Positions 14,240 to 19,496 of a stretch of DNA of 19,496 nucleotides are shown here, piece by piece. The translations under genes were made by a program, and so were the position numbers. This DNA comes from Candidatus Iainarchaeum sp. (GTDB taxonomy: Archaea; Iainarchaeota; Iainarchaeia; JAADDC01). Under the pieces are notes generated by a model. The model saw nothing but the letters and a program-made list of their open reading frames with translations. It was not told the DNA's origin and did no database searches. Positions within the stretch are counted from its first letter, which is position 1; every line of letters starts with the position of its first letter. Where the stretch lies: contig JASUTF010000017.1 of the NCBI GenBank assembly GCA_030445695.1, forward strand, positions 1 through 19,496, given 5' to 3'.

Positions 14240-14262
14240 GTTAGAATTTGGCACGTTTCTGG

Positions 14263-14270
14263 ATTATAAC
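14263..14270 (-). promoter_or_regulatory. TATA box of mcm
   Basis: On the minus strand it reads GTTATAAT, about 27 bp before the mcm ATG, implying a leaderless transcript separate from the upstream rnp4 gene. Confidence 0.58.
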
Positions 14271-14308
14271 AAGATCATTAGAGATCCTTACCCCTGATCC
14301 CCTGAGCT

Positions 14309-14653
14309 TCATTTTCCTTCTTCGCGTGCTTTTAACTTTTCCCTCAGGTAGGGGAAGCGGTAGCGTGCACCGCATTCGAGGCAGATATACTCCACGTGGG
14401 GCTGCGGCCGCGGTTTTACCCTCACCACGAGGTTCCTTCCCGGGATCCAGAACGCCCCGCACTTCTTACAGAATCGCCGCTTCCATTTTCTGGGTATAGG
14501 AACCTTGTTTTTCATGCTGAGTTTCCTCGCCAGTTCCACGTAGCGTCTCGCTCTGTCAGGGTGTTCCTCGGCGTTCGCCTCCGCCATTTGGAACAGTTTC
14601 TCGATCCTTTCCGCGACGATGCGCTGGATCGCCCTTCTGTCTGCCCTCTTCAT
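14309..14653 (-). CDS. rnp4: ribonuclease P protein component 4 (Rpp21/Rpr2)
   Basis: This 114-aa protein is a subunit of archaeal RNase P, which removes 5' leaders from pre-tRNAs. An N-terminal helical region (RRAIQRIVAERIEKLFQMAE, ending in RYVELARKLSMK) precedes a zinc ribbon with C62, C65, C91 and C94 (CKKCG, CLECG). RKWKRRFCKKCG is a hallmark of the family, and length and basic charge fit. AAGGTG (minus strand, near 14659-14664) supports the ATG at 14653. The gene lies upstream of mcm in the same direction and diverges from bud32 over a 40-bp gap. Confidence 0.92.
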   Translation of the reverse strand: MKRADRRAIQRIVAERIEKLFQMAEANAEEHPDRARRYVELARKLSMKNKVPIPRKWKRRFCKKCGAFWIPGRNLVVRVKPRPQPHVEYICLECGARYRFPYLREKLKAREEGK

Positions 14654-14693
14654 GGCAACACCTTGATAAGATGATACCTACAAAAGATGGAAC

Positions 14694-15299
14694 GTGGAGC
14701 TCATAAAGAAGGGGGCGGAGGCGGAACTCTACAAAATTATGTATAAGAATCGCCCCGCCGTTCTCAAGAGGAGGATACCGAAACGCTACCGTGTTCCAGA
14801 GCTGGATGAGCACATAAGGAAGACAAGAACACGTCGCGAGGCACGCCTGCTTGAGAGGGCCCGCCGTTCCGGAGTTCTGGCACCGGAGGTCTACCACGTG
14901 GACGATAAGAAGATGGAGATCGTTATGGAATACGTTTCGGGCGAGCGGGCCAAGGAATATCTTCTCAGAACTGGTGACGCAGGCCTGATGCGCAAAATAG
15001 GCGAACTCATTGCTATTCTTCATGAGAACAACATTGTGCACGGTGATCTCACGACGTCTAACATCATCCTCTCCGGTAAGGACATATACTTCATCGACTT
15101 CGGCCTCGGCTCCGTCTCCACGTCCATAGAGGACAAGGCGGTGGATCTCGTCTGTTTCGAGAAGTCCTTCATTGCCACGCACTCGGACATTGCGGAGGAG
15201 GGGTGGAACGCCCTTGTGGACGGTTACGGAAGGTATTCGGAGGCGCCGCTCATATGGAAGCGTTTCGAGGAGGTCAAAAGAAGGGCGAGGTATCTCTAA
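14694..15299 (+). CDS. bud32: KEOPS complex kinase/ATPase Bud32
   Basis: This 201-aa small kinase is the Bud32 (PRPK) subunit of KEOPS, which with Kae1 makes the t6A modification at tRNA position 37. Visible motifs: GAEAELY loop, K25 (AVLK), the RYRVPELDEHIRKTRTRREARLL signature with E49, catalytic HGDLTTSN (H116, D118, N123) and metal-binding DFG (135-137), then the C-terminal VKRRARYL. In many euryarchaea it is fused to Kae1; here it stands alone and no Kae1 gene is in the window. The GTG start at 14694 lies about 25 bp from a weak TTGATAAGAT box, so leaderless initiation is plausible. Confidence 0.94.
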   Translation: MELIKKGAEAELYKIMYKNRPAVLKRRIPKRYRVPELDEHIRKTRTRREARLLERARRSGVLAPEVYHVDDKKMEIVMEYVSGERAKEYLLRTGDAGLMRKIGELIAILHENNIVHGDLTTSNIILSGKDIYFIDFGLGSVSTSIEDKAVDLVCFEKSFIATHSDIAEEGWNALVDGYGRYSEAPLIWKRFEEVKRRARYL

Positions 15300-15308
15300 T
15301 GGTAAGCA

Positions 15309-15317
15309 TTTTATAAC
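15309..15317 (+). promoter_or_regulatory. TATA box of the uS15 operon
   Basis: TTTTATAAC predicts a start near 15336-15338, giving a leader of about 25 nt before uS15. An ATG lies right there and opens a four-codon ORF (MTSF, 15336-15350) whose TGA overlaps the uS15 ribosome site GAGGGGAG (15349-15356). Confidence 0.58.
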
Positions 15318-15361
15318 CTACGCTACTTCCTGATTATGACTTCTTTCTGAGGGGAGAGTAC

Positions 15362-15817
15362 ATGGCACGCATGCACGCACGCAGGAAGGGCAAGTCGGGC
15401 TCCAAGCAGCCGCCCACGAAGGTTCCGCCCAGCTGGGTCACTGCCAAGCCGGAAGATGTGGAGAACCTCGTGGTCGAACTCGCGAAGAAGGGTTACTCCC
15501 AGGCCATGATCGGCCAGATCCTCCGAGATCAGTATGGAATTCCTTCTGTGAAGGCGATCACCGGTAAGAAAATCAAACAGATCCTCAAGGAGCACGACCT
15601 CGCTCCCCAGATCCCCGAGGATCTCATGAATCTCATCCGCCGCGCCATGCGCATACGCAAGCACCTCGAGGCAAACCGCAAGGATATGCACAACAAGGTG
15701 GCTCTGGCGCGCGTGGAGTCCAAAATCCGCCGTCTCGTCAAATACTACAAGAGGGTTGGCGAGCTTCCACCCAACTGGAAGTACTCGCCCGAGACGGTGG
15801 CAGTGCTGGTGAGGTGA
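15362..15817 (+). CDS. rps15: 30S ribosomal protein S15 (uS15, archaeal type)
   Basis: This 151-aa protein has the archaeal/eukaryotic N-terminal extension ([17 protein letters not shown], then PPSWV) and the core S15 helices, including the [20 protein letters not shown] region that contacts 16S rRNA. A GAGGGGAG ribosome site precedes it, in contrast to the leaderless genes nearby. It is first in an operon with a 35-codon ORF, eS1, carS and the archaeosortase. Its TGA overlaps the next ATG (TGATG at 15815-15819). Confidence 0.97.
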   Translation: MARMHARRKGKSGSKQPPTKVPPSWVTAKPEDVENLVVELAKKGYSQAMIGQILRDQYGIPSVKAITGKKIKQILKEHDLAPQIPEDLMNLIRRAMRIRKHLEANRKDMHNKVALARVESKIRRLVKYYKRVGELPPNWKYSPETVAVLVR

Positions 15818-15924
15818 TGCGCCTTACCCTTTTCCACAACGGTGAAGTCGTGATCATCGAGGGAGAAACGGAAGAGGTATTGCAGAAGGCAGACAGGAAG
15901 GTGGTTGAATGGCAAAGCGCGTAA
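15817..15924 (+). CDS. 35-codon ORF between uS15 and eS1
   Basis: This ORF encodes [20 protein letters not shown] and ends KADRKVVEWQSA. It is coupled to uS15 by a TGATG junction and overlaps eS1 by 16 nt, with GGTGAGGTG just before its ATG. The pattern suggests it is truly translated. In several archaea, as I recall, a DHH nuclease and the KEOPS subunit Pcc1 lie between rps15 and rps3ae. This short ORF could be a remnant of such a gene or a coupling peptide. No family can be assigned at this length. Confidence 0.5.
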   Translation: MRLTLFHNGEVVIIEGETEEVLQKADRKVVEWQSA

Positions 15925-16526
15925 GGGCTGTTGACCCCTGGAAGCTCAAGCGTTGGTATAAGATCGTTGCGCCCCGCATATGGGACGAGCGTGAGGTGGG
16001 GGAGACCGCTGCTTCTGACGAGAAGCTCCTCTACGGCAGGACCGTGGAGATTCCCGCCTCCATGCTTACCGGCTCTATAGGGCACGCACAGTACCTTGTT
16101 CGCTTCCAGATCCGCCAGGTGGTCGGTTCTGAGGCGAGGACGGAGTTCGTGGGATACGAGCTTGACCGTGCGTTCATCAAGCGTCTCACGAGAAGGCACT
16201 CGTCAAAGGTGGAGCACGTCTTTGACGTTACAACACGCGACGGCCACGTTCTCCACGTGAAGGCAATCACGTGGACCGCAGTCAAGATATCCAACCCCAA
16301 GAAGACGGCGATCCGCAAGATCATGCAGGAGATGATCGAGGACCGCGCCAGCAAGCTGGGAAAGGACGAACTCATGAAGGAGTTCATTATAGGTGACCTC
16401 ACGCAGAAGATCGCCGCGGAGACGAACAAGATCGCACCGACACGCAGGGTGGAGGTCGCCAAGGTCAGGGTCGTCTCGGCGCCCAGCGAGGAGGCAAAGG
16501 AAGCGGTTGCAGAGGCGACCGCATGA
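15909..16526 (+). CDS. rps3ae: 30S ribosomal protein S3Ae (eS1)
   Basis: This 205-aa protein shows the eS1 signatures DPWKLKRWYKIVAPRIWDERE near the N-terminus, LTRRHSSKVEHVFDVTTRDG in the middle and KIMQEMIEDRASKLGKDELM toward the end, with an Ala/Glu-rich tail. eS1 sits at the small-subunit mRNA exit region. Its TGA overlaps the carS ATG (ATGA at 16523-16526). Its 5' end overlaps the 35-codon ORF, so its translation may depend on readers of that ORF. Confidence 0.97.
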   Translation: MAKRVRAVDPWKLKRWYKIVAPRIWDEREVGETAASDEKLLYGRTVEIPASMLTGSIGHAQYLVRFQIRQVVGSEARTEFVGYELDRAFIKRLTRRHSSKVEHVFDVTTRDGHVLHVKAITWTAVKISNPKKTAIRKIMQEMIEDRASKLGKDELMKEFIIGDLTQKIAAETNKIAPTRRVEVAKVRVVSAPSEEAKEAVAEATA

Positions 16527-17002
16527 ACTTCTCCTTTCTTCTCTGGGTAATCCCCGCATACATCGCTAATTCCGCCGCCACATTCTCCAAATACGTTCCC
16601 TGGAAGCGACACCCTGTGGACTTCGGGCTCGTGCTGGGGGACGGACGCCGCCTCCTCGGTGATGGGAAAACGTTCGAAGGCCTTTTCATCGGCGTGCTGC
16701 TCGGTACTGCTGCCGGATACATTGTTTTTACCCCCTTTGGACTTCCCTATAACCCTTTCCTCATATCTCTCGGTGCCCTGCTCGGCGATATGGTTGGCTC
16801 CTTCGCCAAGAGGAGGATAGGGCTGCCAAGAGGGGATCCGGCCCCCGTTCTGGACCAGCTGGACTTTATTCTGGGCGCCCTCGCCCTTGCAGGCCCCTTC
16901 ACAGCAGCAGAGACCGCAATCATCATTCTGATCACCCCCCTCATCCACGGGGCCGCCAACATCATTGGATACTTTATAGGTGTGAAGAATGAGCCGTGGT
17001 GA
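16523..17002 (+). CDS. carS: CDP-archaeol synthase CarS
   Basis: This 159-aa integral membrane protein belongs to the CarS (former DUF46) family, which transfers CTP to unsaturated archaetidic acid to make CDP-archaeol, the precursor of polar archaeal lipids. Motifs: IPAYIANSAATFSKY, then LGDGRRLLGDGKTFEGLFIG with the DGKT element, a LGDMVGSFAKRRIGLPRGDP loop and VLDQLDFILGA, the likely metal and nucleotide site. Length is normal. It is translationally coupled to eS1 and overlaps the archaeosortase by 14 nt. Confidence 0.95.
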   Translation: MNFSFLLWVIPAYIANSAATFSKYVPWKRHPVDFGLVLGDGRRLLGDGKTFEGLFIGVLLGTAAGYIVFTPFGLPYNPFLISLGALLGDMVGSFAKRRIGLPRGDPAPVLDQLDFILGALALAGPFTAAETAIIILITPLIHGAANIIGYFIGVKNEPW

Positions 17003-17414
17003 CTACATACGCTTTGTGGTGGCGTTTCTCCTTCTTTATGTTGCCCTCCGGTTCACGATGGGTTATCTGCTCCGCTCTCCTACGGCTTACATCGTTTCCC
17101 TTCTCAGCGGCTGCGAATACGGGGGCGAAACTGTTGTCTGTGGCTATGAGGAGTACAGGATCGTTCCGGAGTGCACGGGCATCGTCTCAATATCGCTCTT
17201 GCTGGCCCTCCTTTTTGTTCTGCCACTTTCCAGCGAAAGGAAGATCCGTGCCGCTGTCCTTGGATCGATCTTCCTCTACATACTGAACGTCCTCCGCGTT
17301 TACGCCCTGATAGAACTTACGCAGTCGATCTTCGCCTTTGATCTCGTTCACGCATTTTTCTGGCTCACATCCCCCGTTCTGGTGATACTTTACGTGCTCT
17401 GGCTCCTCAAGTAA
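16989..17414 (+). CDS. archaeosortase/exosortase-family transpeptidase
   Basis: This 141-aa polytopic membrane protein carries the exosortase/archaeosortase triad: C62 in VPECTGIVSISLLL, R103 in ILNVLRVYALI and H121 in FDLVHAFFW. In haloarchaea, archaeosortase A processes C-terminal tripartite signals of surface proteins and helps attach them to lipid. At 141 residues this is a compact member, matching short archaeosortase subfamilies. It overlaps carS, whose product makes the lipid precursor; a functional link is attractive but inferred. I see no complete substrate with a sorting tail in this window. The upstream repeat protein ends NSGY with no membrane helix and is not a candidate. Confidence 0.87.
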   Translation: MSRGDYIRFVVAFLLLYVALRFTMGYLLRSPTAYIVSLLSGCEYGGETVVCGYEEYRIVPECTGIVSISLLLALLFVLPLSSERKIRAAVLGSIFLYILNVLRVYALIELTQSIFAFDLVHAFFWLTSPVLVILYVLWLLK

Positions 17415-17432
17415 TTTAACCTTTTCTCGACG

Positions 17433-17439
17433 CTATACC
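17433..17439 (+). promoter_or_regulatory. TATA box of tRNA-Gln
   Basis: CTATACC is centred 25 bp upstream of the tRNA 5' end. Confidence 0.5.
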
Positions 17440-17460
17440 TAATGCGCGTGATGCGCGGAT

Positions 17461-17533
17461 AGCCCCGTGGTGTAGCGGCCAAGCATTCGGGACTCTGGAT
17501 CCCGAGACCCCGGTTCGAATCCGGGCGGGGCTA
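17461..17533 (+). tRNA. tRNA-Gln (CTG anticodon)
   Basis: This is a 73-nt cloverleaf. Acceptor AGCCCCG (17461-17467) pairs with CGGGGCT (17526-17532), discriminator A. Anticodon stem CGGGA/TCCCG encloses loop CTCTGGA, giving CTG. The T-arm is CCCGGTTCGAATCCGGG. CCA is not encoded and there is no intron. It is convergent with tRNA-Arg. Confidence 0.95.
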
Positions 17534-17574
17534 CTCTTCTTCTCTCTTCTATCTCTTTATTTTAAGAGAAACAG

Positions 17575-17649
17575 CGGGCCCGGGGGGATTCGAACCCCCG
17601 ACCTTCGGGTCCGAAACCCGACGCGCTGTCCAGGCTACGCCACGGGCCC
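17575..17649 (-). tRNA. tRNA-Arg (TCG anticodon)
   Basis: On the minus strand GGGCCCG (17643-17649) pairs with CGGGCCC (17576-17582), discriminator G. The anticodon stem TCGGG/CCCGA encloses TTTCGGA, giving TCG. The T-arm is GGGGGTTCGAATCCCCC. No CCA and no intron. No TATA box is visible 25 bp upstream, where the sequence is GC-rich. The gene is probably transcribed with the structured leader upstream. Confidence 0.95.
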
Positions 17650-17782
17650 AGGTCCGATTCTCTGCCCTAGCGACGGACAGTCTTCGCTTCCGCTCGACCG
17701 CCCACAGCGGATGTGCGTGGGGTCGCAGACCCCACCCGCGGGCGCCCCACCGAAGCACTCGGTGGGCTACGCCACGGGCCCC
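17650..17782 (-). ncRNA. Structured leader of tRNA-Arg beginning with a copy of the tRNA 5' end
   Basis: On the minus strand it begins G then GGGCCCGTGGCGTAGCC, identical over 17 nt to the start of the tRNA-Arg at 17649. It then forms clear hairpins: 17759-17766/17746-17753 (8 bp), 17728-17735/17717-17724 (8 bp perfect, 3-nt loop), 17706-17711/17689-17694 (6 bp) and 17674-17678/17652-17656 (5 bp). GGGCCC at its 5' end can pair with GGGCCC of the tRNA itself. A minus-strand TTTTAACA box lies about 28 bp upstream. It has no T-arm or 3' acceptor of its own, so it is not a second tRNA. Class unknown. Confidence 0.5.
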
Positions 17783-17789
17783 TGAAGAA

Positions 17790-19034
17790 CTATTCAGCTG
17801 ATGTGTTGTTAAAAGCAAACCACTCCGTAATTTTCCTCTGCTTCATCTTCTCCCCTATCAGCACGCTCTTGGACACCCAGCGCTCCACAGGGATCCGTAA
17901 CTTTGGCCGGAGGTAGTCAAAGACCTCGTTCAGCGTCCCAAACCGCTCCGGCTTCTGCTCAAACGCGTTCCTCACGTTCTCCCTGACCTGCCAGACGCCC
18001 AGTGGTATGTAGTAACCCTCGTGGACCTCTCGGAAGATGACGGTCCGTGCCTGCCTCTTCGTTCTGAGGAGGTGTTCGATGACTGCTATGCGCGCCGCGT
18101 AGTATGATCCGCCCACGTTGTCCGCGTAGCCGTCCCGTCCGCCGTATCCCTCCCAGTCGTTTATCAGGTACGGCTCCCGTCCGGAATACCAGACAGACCC
18201 CGGTGCCCACGCCTCTATCAGTTCGAAGCCCCAGACGTCGGGCATAAGGATTATGTAGAAGTGGTTGTCGAAAAGGTGGCTCTCGTAGAGGTAGTATGCG
18301 TCCACGGGTTCGTAGTGCTTTATCTCGGCCACCTTTCTTCGGTATATGATGTCGTCCGTTGCCGTGATCGCCCAGCGCGTCGGCACGAGCTTCCTGTTCC
18401 TTGGAATGCCAAAGATTCCTGCAGATAGAAGCCGGGAGAGCTGGTAGACGTCGTAACCCCTGTCGAACAAAGATACTATAGCGTCCTCCGCCTTTACCTC
18501 GTCGTAATAGTATTTCTCTACCTTTCTGTCCGCTTTCGGGTTTTCCTGTGGCTCTATTCTCCTCGCAGGGGCCTTAGGTCCCATGGGTGCTATTAACTGC
18601 CCGAATTCCACTGTTTGCTTCGGTAATTTCTCCAGTTCCGCCTCCACCAGGACTGGACGCCTGCTCATGACGAGCTCCTGCACTGTCAGCAGTTTTTCAG
18701 GGGGGTTTGAGGCGCTGTAGACGTCCGCCTGCAATGTCGGTCTGAGGAGGGCAGTCCGTATGTCAACGATTTCTTCTATACCCAGTTCCCGCCACCTTTT
18801 CGGATCCTCTGCCATCTCCACGTGTTTTACTGCCTCCATGGGGGATACTTCTACCTTTGGATAGTTATGCCAGCCCACGAAAACGGCCGGTGGTGTTGGG
18901 GCATCAATCTCCACGTCTTTCGGAGTGTAACTCTGGATTCTGGCCCTCTGCTCCAGTATCGGGCATCTTGGCAGTCCGCACCAGAGGCGACCCTTGCATT
19001 TAACGCAGAGCTTCGGGTCGATAATCTTTACCAC
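17790..19034 (-). CDS. nre: Nre-family DNA repair protein with PCNA-binding tail
   Basis: This 414-aa protein matches the archaeal Nre (NreA/NreB) family, implicated in DNA repair together with PCNA in Haloferax. It has an N-terminal zinc site CVKCKGRLWCGLPRC (C10, C13, C19, C24). The family core includes AVFVGWHNYPKVEVSP, the IPRNRKLVPTRWAITATDD segment, and conserved aromatic stretches such as NHFYIILMPDVWGFELIEAW. A C-terminal PIP box QRKITEWF (399-406) fits QxxhxxWF. The GTG start at 19034 is 24 bp from the palindromic TATA centred at 19058. A promoter for the tRNA-Arg leader overlaps its 3' end. Confidence 0.9.
   Translation of the reverse strand: MVKIIDPKLCVKCKGRLWCGLPRCPILEQRARIQSYTPKDVEIDAPTPPAVFVGWHNYPKVEVSPMEAVKHVEMAEDPKRWRELGIEEIVDIRTALLRPTLQADVYSASNPPEKLLTVQELVMSRRPVLVEAELEKLPKQTVEFGQLIAPMGPKAPARRIEPQENPKADRKVEKYYYDEVKAEDAIVSLFDRGYDVYQLSRLLSAGIFGIPRNRKLVPTRWAITATDDIIYRRKVAEIKHYEPVDAYYLYESHLFDNHFYIILMPDVWGFELIEAWAPGSVWYSGREPYLINDWEGYGGRDGYADNVGGSYYAARIAVIEHLLRTKRQARTVIFREVHEGYYIPLGVWQVRENVRNAFEQKPERFGTLNEVFDYLRPKLRIPVERWVSKSVLIGEKMKQRKITEWFAFNNTSAE
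17807..17814 (-). promoter_or_regulatory. TATA-like box for the tRNA-Arg leader
   Basis: TTTTAACA on the minus strand lies within the last codons of nre, about 28 bp before the first base of the duplicated tRNA 5' end (17782). Confidence 0.4.
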
Positions 19035-19052
19035 GATCTAATCAGGTCGTTA

Positions 19053-19063
19053 GTATTAAATAC
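19053..19063. promoter_or_regulatory. Palindromic TATA element shared by nre and the downstream ATPase gene
   Basis: GTATTAAATAC is palindromic except for its central base, which is 19058. The nre GTG (19034) is 24 bp to the left and the ATPase GTG (19084) is 26 bp to the right. No other TATA-like sequence lies in the 49-bp gap. Confidence 0.62.
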
Positions 19064-19083
19064 AGGTGTTGCGTTATGGAAAC

Positions 19084-19496
19084 GTGGGGTATCTAAAGGA
19101 TCTCATTGAGCAGGTAAAGGAGCCGGAGAAGTCAGAAACACCAGCTAAGGAGGAGAATGAGAATAAAAAGTACGTCCCGCAGGGCGAGGAGGAGGTTCTC
19201 GCAGACAAGAAGAAGATCCTCGTGGATCAGTACGGAGAGGTGAAGATATACAAGGTAATTGGCGATCCACTTTACTGGTATGTTGTTCCGGTTCCACGAC
19301 CCACAAGCGGGGAGCGGAAGATCATAAACCTTTTGAAGGAGGCGGCCACACGTCTGATTTCTTTAACGACTTCCCAGATTCGTGATCTTGAGGCAAAGAA
19401 GAACGTTTACCGCCAGAAGGTCCTGGAGATCATAGATAATGTTCCTGACCTCGGGATTCCAAGAACGAAGCGTGAGTTCTATGCGGAGATTGTCGT
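19084..19496 (+). CDS. N-terminus of probable type IV pilus/type II secretion ATPase (3'-truncated by window edge)
   Basis: About 137 residues are visible. A charged start (VGYLKDLIEQVKEPEKSE) is followed by KILVDQYGEVKIYKVIGDPLY, WYVVPVPRP and a helical region (KIINLLKEAATRLISLTTSQ). This resembles the N-terminal domain of archaeal GspE/FlaI/PilB-type ATPases; the Walker motifs that would prove it lie beyond the window. GTG 19084 is chosen by TATA spacing; upstream in-frame GTG 19066 and TTG 19069 lie within or next to the TATA element. If correct, this motor could serve the pilins at 8.7-10.1 kb. Confidence 0.6.
   Translation, partial: MGYLKDLIEQVKEPEKSETPAKEENENKKYVPQGEEEVLADKKKILVDQYGEVKIYKVIGDPLYWYVVPVPRPTSGERKIINLLKEAATRLISLTTSQIRDLEAKKNVYRQKVLEIIDNVPDLGIPRTKREFYAEIV

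Noticed and set aside
14240-14254. GTG start for mcm five codons upstream
   Set aside because: It would lie only 12 bp from the TATA box; the ATG at 14239 has the normal spacing.
17650-17782. Second tRNA, split tRNA or tRNA with a large intron
   Set aside because: The 5' end matches tRNA-Arg, but no own anticodon arm, 7-nt T-loop or 3' acceptor strand follows, and the downstream tRNA is complete by itself.
17575-17782. Attachment site of an integrated element at tRNA-Arg
   Set aside because: Integrases usually rebuild the 3' half of a tRNA. Here the 5' end is duplicated, the distance is only 132 bp and no integrase is present.
17549-17818. 89-codon minus-strand frame across the tRNA-Arg region
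   Set aside because: It runs through a complete tRNA and its structured leader. The composition (Arg, Trp, Gly) reflects RNA stems, not protein.

Overview
The window is archaeal chromosomal DNA. The evidence is the gene set: a replicative MCM helicase, a Cdc48/VAT-type double AAA+ ATPase, RNase P protein Rpp21/Rnp4, a stand-alone KEOPS kinase Bud32, ribosomal proteins uS15 and eS1 (S3Ae), CDP-archaeol synthase CarS, class III (QxSxE) pilins, an archaeosortase and an Nre-family DNA repair protein. Many promoters follow one rule: a TATA box centred about 23-28 bp upstream of an ATG or GTG, so many mRNAs are probably leaderless. Internal operon genes use Shine-Dalgarno (SD) sequences such as GGAGGTGAT. 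I cannot name the genus. The wHTH-cdc48-hsp20 neighbourhood resembles the Archaeoglobus heat-shock locus as I remember it.

Layout. Bases 1-3713 are visibly more AT-rich and look accessory: the C-terminal 124 codons of a Tyr/Ser/Asp/Gly repeat protein, then a tightly overlapping three-gene operon of two radical SAM proteins and a helical protein of unknown family. This is my best candidate for an undescribed system, namely peptide or protein modification with the repeat protein as a possible substrate. Bases 3696-5272 hold a membrane-anchored protein diverging from tatC, then tatA and a 55-aa membrane protein. From about 5.28 kb the sequence is GC-richer. Bases 5296-8644 are a proteostasis module: a wHTH regulator with cdc48 leftward and hsp20 rightward, separated by a dense regulatory region with a repeated candidate operator and a 15-bp hairpin.

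Bases 8670-10096 encode five small membrane-anchored or pilin-like proteins in two convergent operons. They are followed by an M50/site-2-protease-like gene, a probable structured RNA (10773 to about 10915), a coiled-coil membrane protein and an ADP-forming acyl-CoA synthetase beta subunit. Bases 12110-15299 carry rnp4-mcm leftward and bud32 rightward. Bases 15362-17414 are an operon: uS15, a 35-codon ORF, eS1, CarS and the archaeosortase. Bases 17461-17649 hold convergent tRNA-Gln(CTG) and tRNA-Arg(TCG). The tRNA-Arg is preceded by a 133-bp structured leader that starts with a second copy of the tRNA 5' end. The last part has nre leftward and, diverging from it through one palindromic TATA box, the N-terminus of a probable type IV pilus/secretion ATPase that runs off the window.

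How the parts may work together (inference): the pilin operons and the ATPase may belong to one archaeal pilus. CarS makes the lipid precursor, and the archaeosortase could attach processed C-termini of surface proteins to lipid. The Tat pathway could export folded surface proteins. The wHTH protein probably controls its own cdc48 operon and hsp20.
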